Shown piece by piece: positions 62,382 to 64,000 of a stretch of DNA of 64,000 nt. The stretch's first letter is position 1. Each line of letters opens with the position of its first letter. The DNA comes from Streptococcus infantis SK970 (GTDB lineage Bacteria > Bacillota > Bacilli > Lactobacillales > Streptococcaceae). The stretch is taken from contig AFUT01000003.1 of assembly GCA_000223255.2 (NCBI GenBank), forward strand, positions 124,001-188,000, in the 5' to 3' direction. The translations under genes were made by a program, and so were the position numbers. Under the pieces are notes generated by a model. The model made no database searches and was not told the origin of the DNA. It was given only the letters and a program-made list of their open reading frames with translations.

Positions 62382-63685
62382 TGAATGAAAAAGTATTTCG
62401 TGACCCTGTTCACAACTATATCCACGTTAACAATCAAGTCATTTATGACCTGATCAATACAAAAGAATTTCAACGGCTTCGTCGCATCAAACAGCTTGGA
62501 ACATCTAGCTATACTTTCCATGGTGGAGAGCATAGTCGTTTTTCTCACTGTTTGGGTGTCTATGAAATTGCTCGTCAAATCACTGAAATTTTTGAGGAGA
62601 AATATCCTGAGGAATGGGATTCTAACGAATCTCTCTTAACCATGACTGCAGCTCTTCTCCACGACCTCGGACATGGTGCCTACTCTCATACTTTTGAAAA
62701 TCTCTTTGACACTGACCATGAAGCAATTACCCAGGAAATAATTCAAAGTCCTGAAACAGAGATTCATCAGGTTCTTCTACAGGTGGCGCCAGATTTTCCA
62801 AAAAAAGTAGCCAGCGTTATTGATCACACTTATCCAAATAAACAAGTGGTTCAGCTAATTTCGAGTCAGATTGATGCAGACCGTATGGACTATCTCCTAC
62901 GCGACTCCTACTTCACCGGTGCTTTTTATGGCCAGTTCGATCTAACACGTATTCTTCGTGTCATTCGTCCTGTTGAAAATGGCATCGCCTTTCAGCGTAA
63001 TGGGATGCATGCCATCGAGGATTATGTACTCAGTCGTTACCAGATGTATATGCAGGTTTATTTCCACCCAGCCACACGCGCCATGGAAGTCCTTCTGCAA
63101 AATCTTCTCAAACGTGCCAAAGAACTCTATCCTGAAAATAAGGAATTCTTTGCCCTTACATCCCCACATCTACTGCCATTTTTTGAGAAAAACGTTAGCT
63201 TGTCTGACTATCTAGCACTAGACGACGGGGTTATGAATACCTATTTCCAACTCTGGATGACTAGTACAGATAAAATTCTAGCCGACCTTTCCCAACGTTT
63301 TATCAATCGTAAGGTCTTCAAATCTATTACTTTTTCTGAGGACGACCAAGACCTGCTTGGAATCATGCGAAATTTCGTAGAAGAAATTGGTTTTGACCCT
63401 AACTATTACACAGCTATTCATAAGAATTTTGACCTTCCTTACGATATTTATCGACCAGAGTCTGAAAATCCTAGAACACAAATTGAGATTGTCCAAAAAA
63501 ATGGTGAACTGGCAGAACTTTCTAGCCTATCTCCTATCGTTCAATCTCTTGCAGGGAGCCGTCATGGTGACAACCGCTTCTACTTCCCGAAAGAAATGCT
63601 TAAGCAAAACAGTATTTTCACTAGTATCATTCAACAATTTTCACATTTGATTGAGAATGATCATTTCACTCCAGATAAGAAATAA
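62381..63685 (+). CDS. HD-domain phosphohydrolase (YwfO-like)
   Basis: A 434-residue HD-superfamily protein related to dGTP triphosphohydrolases. The metal-binding residues lie in GGEHSRFSHCLGVYEIA and LLHDLGHGAYSHTFE (HD motif), with a later Asp in SSQIDADRMDYLLRDS. Related enzymes cleave dNTPs or nucleoside triphosphates; the exact substrate is not visible. The start is fixed by conserved MNEKVFRDPVHNYI, and it directly follows a -10 element, so the mRNA should be leaderless. The HAD gene follows after 12 bases. Confidence 0.92.
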   Translation: MNEKVFRDPVHNYIHVNNQVIYDLINTKEFQRLRRIKQLGTSSYTFHGGEHSRFSHCLGVYEIARQITEIFEEKYPEEWDSNESLLTMTAALLHDLGHGAYSHTFENLFDTDHEAITQEIIQSPETEIHQVLLQVAPDFPKKVASVIDHTYPNKQVVQLISSQIDADRMDYLLRDSYFTGAFYGQFDLTRILRVIRPVENGIAFQRNGMHAIEDYVLSRYQMYMQVYFHPATRAMEVLLQNLLKRAKELYPENKEFFALTSPHLLPFFEKNVSLSDYLALDDGVMNTYFQLWMTSTDKILADLSQRFINRKVFKSITFSEDDQDLLGIMRNFVEEIGFDPNYYTAIHKNFDLPYDIYRPESENPRTQIEIVQKNGELAELSSLSPIVQSLAGSRHGDNRFYFPKEMLKQNSIFTSIIQQFSHLIENDHFTPDKK

Positions 63686-63697
63686 CAGAGGAAATTT

Positions 63698-64000
63698 ATG
63701 AGTATAAAACTAATCGCCGTTGATATTGATGGTACCCTAGTTAATAGTAAAAAAGAAATTACTCCAGAAGTTTTTGCAGCTATCCAAGATGCCAAAGCAG
63801 CTGGAGTCAAGGTTGTCATTGCAACAGGACGCCCCATTGCTGGTGTTGCCAAACTCCTTGACGACTTGCAGTTGAGAGACGAAGGTGACTATGTAGTGAC
63901 CTTCAACGGTGCCCTTGTTCAGGAAACTGCTACAGGACATGAAATTATCAGCGAATCCTTGACTTACGAGGACTATCTGGATATGGAATTTCTCAGCCGT
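63698..64000 (+). CDS. Cof-type HAD phosphatase, N-terminal part (cut by window edge)
   Basis: The first 101 codons are present. The product begins MSIKLIAVDIDGTLVNSKKE, with the HAD nucleophile motif DIDGT, then VVIATGRPIAGVAKLL (motif II) and VVTFNGALVQE, typical of the YidA/Cof class IIB sugar phosphatases. It likely dephosphorylates small sugar phosphates or FMN-like substrates. GAGGAAA precedes the ATG. It lies 12 bases after the HD hydrolase gene and probably shares its transcript. Confidence 0.92.
   Translation, partial: MSIKLIAVDIDGTLVNSKKEITPEVFAAIQDAKAAGVKVVIATGRPIAGVAKLLDDLQLRDEGDYVVTFNGALVQETATGHEIISESLTYEDYLDMEFLSR

Overview
The window looks like chromosome from an oral Streptococcus of the mitis/sanguinis type. 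The evidence is low-GC DNA, a tagatose-6-phosphate lac operon, a glgBCDA glycogen operon beside pullulanase and ligA, srtA directly behind gyrA with ldh divergent, a ComX (SigX) box before dprA, CcpA (cre) and CodY sites, and a BOX-type intergenic repeat. The species cannot be fixed from sequence alone. Most genes run on the minus strand; plus-strand genes are the YueI-family gene, ldh, and most of the last 5 kb.

Layout: 1-3.8 kb, lactose/galactose catabolism (lacC partial, lacB, lacA, aldose epimerase, a PTS IIA protein, a lipoprotein). 3.9-11.8 kb, housekeeping genes (lepA, a phosphoesterase, then recN-ahrC-tlyA-ispA-xseB-xseA read right to left). 12-15.7 kb, eno, a YueI-family gene, glycerate kinase, serB. 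15.8-27.4 kb, glycogen synthesis (glgB-C-D-A), a DMP19-family gene, pullulanase and ligA. 27.5-30.5 kb, purine salvage (guaC, then a guanine-class riboswitch controlling xpt-pbuX). 30.7-33.9 kb, a McrBC type IV restriction pair. 34-39.9 kb, the leucine operon with a leader-peptide attenuator and a CodY box. 40-48.3 kb, MmcQ-like, cutC, YbaN, topA, dprA, dapA, asd, srtA. 48.3-57.4 kb, gyrA, ldh, TlpA/CcdA redox pair, map, spxR, an acetyltransferase, murA. 57.6-64 kb, rpmA-prp-rplU with a long leader, a DUF1275 membrane protein, an oxidoreductase, a DEAD-box helicase, DUF1934 and HD-domain genes, and the start of a HAD phosphatase.

The most striking feature is technical or evolutionary. Eighteen genes carry 27 apparent frameshifts, and every one is explained by a missing A or T in a short homopolymer. 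Putting the bases back restores family-typical lengths, for example LepA 607, XseA 446, LeuA 520, Ldh 328 and TopA 695 residues. Several of these genes are normally essential, so uncorrected homopolymer errors are far likelier than real pseudogenes. Such genes are annotated here over their restored span.

The other main observations are three genes (YueI-family, ligA, HD hydrolase) whose extended -10 element sits six bases before the start codon, implying leaderless mRNAs; a leucine attenuator encoding MRTAKFNQFALLLRYSD; a guanine riboswitch placed inside a guaC-xpt-pbuX transcription unit; a McrB with an unusual N-terminal domain; and two distant copies of a multi-hairpin intergenic repeat.
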